Positions 4,102-6,880 of a stretch of DNA of 6,880 nt are shown here, in pieces. The translations under genes were made by a program, and so were the position numbers. This stretch comes from Planctomycetota bacterium. GTDB taxonomy: Bacteria; Planctomycetota; MHYJ01; WSZJ01; JACPWG01. The notes under the pieces were generated by a model. It was not told where the DNA came from and did not search any database. It saw only the letters and a program-made list of their open reading frames with translations. Position 1 is the stretch's first letter; each line of letters starts with the position of its first letter. The stretch spans positions 1 through 6,880 of the forward strand of contig JACRIP010000537.1 of the NCBI GenBank assembly GCA_016220045.1, given 5' to 3'.

Positions 4102-6880
4102 TTACTTCAAGGCGCGCGCGATTTCGGCGTCCGCCCGCTTCTTCCACGCGGGCAATCCCAGCGCCGCGAAGGCGTCCGCCGCCAGCCGCGCATGCTTGAG
4201 CGCCAATTGCTGCGGCGGCGTCCCCGCCGCCGGATTCGTGTCCAACAGGAACTGCGCATACCGCAGCGACGCCTCCGCCTGCGCCCACGCGTCCTTCGAC
4301 TTCTCCAGCGCCTGCAAACACTTCACGAACCAACTGTTCGCCTGCTTCAGCTCTTTTTTTTTCGCGAGCATGAGCGCCTGCAGGCGGTGGACCTGCGCCA
4401 CGACGCGCACGTCGTCGTAGCGCTGCGCGTTCTCCAGCGCCTTCGCGAGCGTCGCCTCCACCGCCGGCAGCTCGTCGCGCCGCAAGTGGTAGTCGGCCAG
4501 CGCCGCCTGCGCCGCCGCCAGCCCGGCACGCGCGCCGATCTTCTCGAAGGTCGCCGCCGCCGAGGTCAGCAGCGGGCCGGCCTTGTCGAGCGCCCCGCGC
4601 ACGAGGTGCGCCCGACCCAGGAGCGCCCCGGCCGCCGCGATCCCCGAACGGACGCCGATGCGCTCGCAGTGCATCAAGGCTTCCGTGCCGTTCTCCATCG
4701 CCGGCACGATCTCCTCCGTCGCCAGGAAGAGCGCCCCGAGCGCGAGGTGCGCCTGCCCCAGCAGCGAAACCCGGTCGGCCTTGCGCGCGAGGTCGAGCGC
4801 CGCCGACAGGAGATCGCGCGCCCGCCCCGGCTGCCCGGAACGCGCCGCCAGCGTCCCCTGCCCGATCACCGCCTTGCACTCCAGCCCCGGATCGGGCATC
4901 GCCCGCGCCGCCTCCTGCGCCGCGCCGAAGCGCGCCTGCGCCTCCTCGCGCTCGTACTTCAAGAGGGCCAGCCGACCCAGGAGCACCAGCGCCTCGCCGC
5001 GCGTCTCCAACTGCTCGCGCTTGTCGACCGCTTCGAGCGCGCCGCGCGCCGCCGCCGAGGCCTTCGCCGCCTCCCCGGCCGCGAACGCGACTTGCGCCTG
5101 CCCGAGCCGCGCCCCGGCCTGCGCATCCTCGCGCCCCGGCGCCGCCGCGCGCTGCTCGACCAGCTTGAAGAGCTCCAGCGCCTTCGGGTACTCCTCCTTG
5201 GCGAAGGCCAGCCGCGCCAGCGGCAAGAGCAGCTCGACTTCGTCTTTTTTTGCGGCGCGCGGCATGGCCGCCGCCGCGAGATCGAAGTGGCGGCCGGCTT
5301 CGATGAAGCGGTCGGCGAGCAGGTGGATGAGCCCGAGTCCGCGGTTGAAGGGATAGGCGCGGTCGGCCTTGCGCACCGCCGCCGCCGAGCTTTCGTTCAA
5401 CTGCCGCAGCCCGAGGTCGATGCGCCCCTGCCGCGCGTTCGCCAGCGCCGCGCGCTCCAGCGCGTCCGCCTGCAGGTCGTGATTCCTCAGGCGCGGCGCC
5501 AGCGCCAGCGCCTGGTCGAAACGCTCCAGCGCCCGCCCCGCCTGCCCGCCGCGCGCCAGCCGCTCCCCCGCCTTGATGCAGTACTCGGCCGCCTTGTCCG
5601 CGGCGGTCGTCTCCAGGAAATGGTCCGCGATCGCATCCGCCGTGTCCTCGGGCAATTCCCCGAGCATCTTCTCAAGCGAGCGCGCCACCCGGTCGTGCAC
5701 CTTCGCCCGCTCCTCCTTCGGCAGTTGCCCGAGCACGTGGTCGCCGAGCGCCGGCGTCATCACCGCGTACGAGGACTGTCCCTTCTCCGGCCGCTCCACC
5801 AGCATGCGCTCGGACACCAGGTCGTTGAGCAGGTAGTAGAGCTCGGTCTCGGTCAGGCCGGTGATCTCCTTCAGGACCTTGAACGAGGCGGCGCGGCCGT
5901 TGATCGCCGCCGCCTGCAGGACCGTCTGATGCTTGCGCCCCAGGCTCTTGTACTTCGGGATCAGCGTGTCCGAGAGCCCGAGCGCCAGGTCGAGGTCCGC
6001 CCCGGCGGCGCCGCTCACCCGCCACTCCCCGCCCTCCTGCGCCACCAGCTTCTTCTCCAGCAAATACCCGAGAATGCGCTCGACCTTGGACGGGTTGCCG
6101 CCGGTCAGCCGGTGGATCTCCGAGATCAGCGCCGGCGCGGGCTTCTCCCAGCGCAGGCGGGAGCGGAAGAAGGCCTCGACGTCGAGCCGGGAGAAGGGGG
6201 GCAGGACGAGATCGGCGACCAGGCCCTCGCGGCGCAGTTCGGGCAGCATGCGCGGGAAGGGGTTGCCCTCGGTCGGCTTGCCCGCGCCCACGGCGCCGAG
6301 CAGGAAGAGCGGGCGGCCCTTGGCGGCGGCGGCGAGGGCGCGGAAGAGCTCGGCCGAGTAGCGGTCGGCGAGCTCCAGGCGATCGAAGCCAAGCACCAGC
6401 GGCCGCCAGGCGGCGAGATCGAGCAGGAACTGGAAGATCGTTTCCACGCCGCGGTTCGTCGGCGCGTCGAGGATCGGGGAAAGACCGGCGGCGGCGAGCC
6501 GCTCGCGCAGGCCGACGGCGAACTTGCCGAGGTCGGGCCCGTAGCGCTGGAGCAGGCGCACCGCGACGTCGCGCGCCAGGGCATCGAGGCGGTCGAACGC
6601 GGCGACGATGAGCGGGCGGAAGCCGCCGAACGGCAAGGACAGGTCCGGCGGGAACGCGGTGTCGAGGAAGAGGCAGGTGCGGAAGGCGTTGGCGGCGGCG
6701 AACTCGTGCAGGAGGCGGGTCTTGCCACAGCCCTCCTCGCCGGACAGGAGGCAGGCGGCGCCGCTGCCGCGGACGGCGAGGTCGAGGGCGCGGTCGAGCT
6801 GGGTCATTTCGCGCAGGCGGGCGATCAGCGGCGCCGGGGGGCGGAGCGCGACCCCGGTATCGGGCGGGGCGGCGGGCGCG
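4102..6880 (-). CDS. Large STAND/AAA-type ATPase with C-terminal TPR repeats (5' end beyond the right edge)
   Basis: The frame is open from the right edge to a TAA at 4104-4102, at least 926 residues. The first in-frame ATG (6807) falls inside the homology: the residues before it, PPAPLIARLRE, look like a Pro-rich linker and the usual 'GRExELxxL' lead-in of an AAA_16/STAND ATPase, so the true start is upstream. Numbering from that Met, Walker A is GEEGCGKT (23-30), the Walker B-like segment is PLVLGFDRLELAD (136-148), a TGGNP box lies at 235-239, and a probable winged-helix region spans about 285-345. From about 400 to the end, Ala/Leu-rich helical pairs with TPR-like spacing repeat (AAEYCIKAGERLARGGQAGRA, ARLAFAKEEYPKALELF, LALGALFLATEE, LADYHLRRDELPAVEATLAKALE). 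Such proteins usually act as ATP-switched signalling scaffolds; some follow a Ser/Thr kinase or regulatory domain, which would lie outside the window. The specific role is unknown. Confidence 0.85.
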   Translation of the reverse strand, partial: APAAPPDTGVALRPPAPLIARLREMTQLDRALDLAVRGSGAACLLSGEEGCGKTRLLHEFAAANAFRTCLFLDTAFPPDLSLPFGGFRPLIVAAFDRLDALARDVAVRLLQRYGPDLGKFAVGLRERLAAAGLSPILDAPTNRGVETIFQFLLDLAAWRPLVLGFDRLELADRYSAELFRALAAAAKGRPLFLLGAVGAGKPTEGNPFPRMLPELRREGLVADLVLPPFSRLDVEAFFRSRLRWEKPAPALISEIHRLTGGNPSKVERILGYLLEKKLVAQEGGEWRVSGAAGADLDLALGLSDTLIPKYKSLGRKHQTVLQAAAINGRAASFKVLKEITGLTETELYYLLNDLVSERMLVERPEKGQSSYAVMTPALGDHVLGQLPKEERAKVHDRVARSLEKMLGELPEDTADAIADHFLETTAADKAAEYCIKAGERLARGGQAGRALERFDQALALAPRLRNHDLQADALERAALANARQGRIDLGLRQLNESSAAAVRKADRAYPFNRGLGLIHLLADRFIEAGRHFDLAAAAMPRAAKKDEVELLLPLARLAFAKEEYPKALELFKLVEQRAAAPGREDAQAGARLGQAQVAFAAGEAAKASAAARGALEAVDKREQLETRGEALVLLGRLALLKYEREEAQARFGAAQEAARAMPDPGLECKAVIGQGTLAARSGQPGRARDLLSAALDLARKADRVSLLGQAHLALGALFLATEEIVPAMENGTEALMHCERIGVRSGIAAAGALLGRAHLVRGALDKAGPLLTSAAATFEKIGARAGLAAAQAALADYHLRRDELPAVEATLAKALENAQRYDDVRVVAQVHRLQALMLAKKKELKQANSWFVKCLQALEKSKDAWAQAEASLRYAQFLLDTNPAAGTPPQQLALKHARLAADAFAALGLPAWKKRADAEIARALK
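4354..4362 (-). other. A9 homopolymer inside the TPR coding region
   Basis: The coding strand reads nine consecutive A, as three AAA lysine codons (Lys816-818 from the Met at 6807), in a gene that otherwise mostly uses AAG. Runs of this length are known substrates for polymerase slippage and frameshifting. A second run, A7 at 5245-5251, reads GCA-AAA-AAA. Confidence 0.6.

Noticed and set aside
3962..4879. Separate gene in an alternative minus-strand frame over the end of the TPR region
   Set aside because: The product is Gly/Ala/Arg-rich without domains, and the overlapping frame has clear TPR periodicity. It is kept only as a possible slippage product in the A9 finding.

Overview
The window is very GC-rich bacterial DNA with strong G/C preference at third codon positions, which fills the opposite strand with long spurious open frames. 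No feature fixes the taxon. The combination of a secreted LolA-like protein, a large ATPase/TPR protein and short-period repeats in the gaps would suit a Planctomycetota, Verrucomicrobiota/Kiritimatiellota or related environmental genome. That is a guess from general familiarity, not a search.

All five recognisable genes lie on the minus strand, so transcription runs right to left. In that order they are: a large ATPase-plus-TPR protein whose 5' end lies beyond the right edge (4102-6880); folC, folylpolyglutamate/dihydrofolate synthase (2481-3923); a secreted LolA/LppX-like protein with a long low-complexity insertion (1161-2177); a YdjM/DUF457-type membrane metal-dependent hydrolase (264-881); and the first 19 codons of a gene resembling HD-domain phosphohydrolases (1-57). 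FolC has a clear biochemical role. The others look like signalling, envelope or housekeeping functions, and nothing shows that the five form one pathway. The gaps are 120-300 bp. The secreted-protein gene has its own textbook promoter and terminator, so it is a separate transcription unit.

The most unusual content is between the genes. The gap between folC and the secreted-protein gene holds a large imperfect palindrome made of short tandem repeats, with a hexamer core (GAGTAC and its complement) that forms a perfect 27-bp inverted repeat. It ends about 20 bp upstream of a consensus promoter. The gap between the ATPase/TPR gene and folC holds a second element of the same design with a different unit: four 8-mers of type GTTTGGNG facing four of type NNCCAAAC. 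The gap downstream of the secreted-protein gene holds three copies of the 7-mer CCCTGGT next to an intrinsic terminator. Three unrelated short-period arrays in three consecutive gaps, two of them arranged as inverted pairs, is the signal most worth following.
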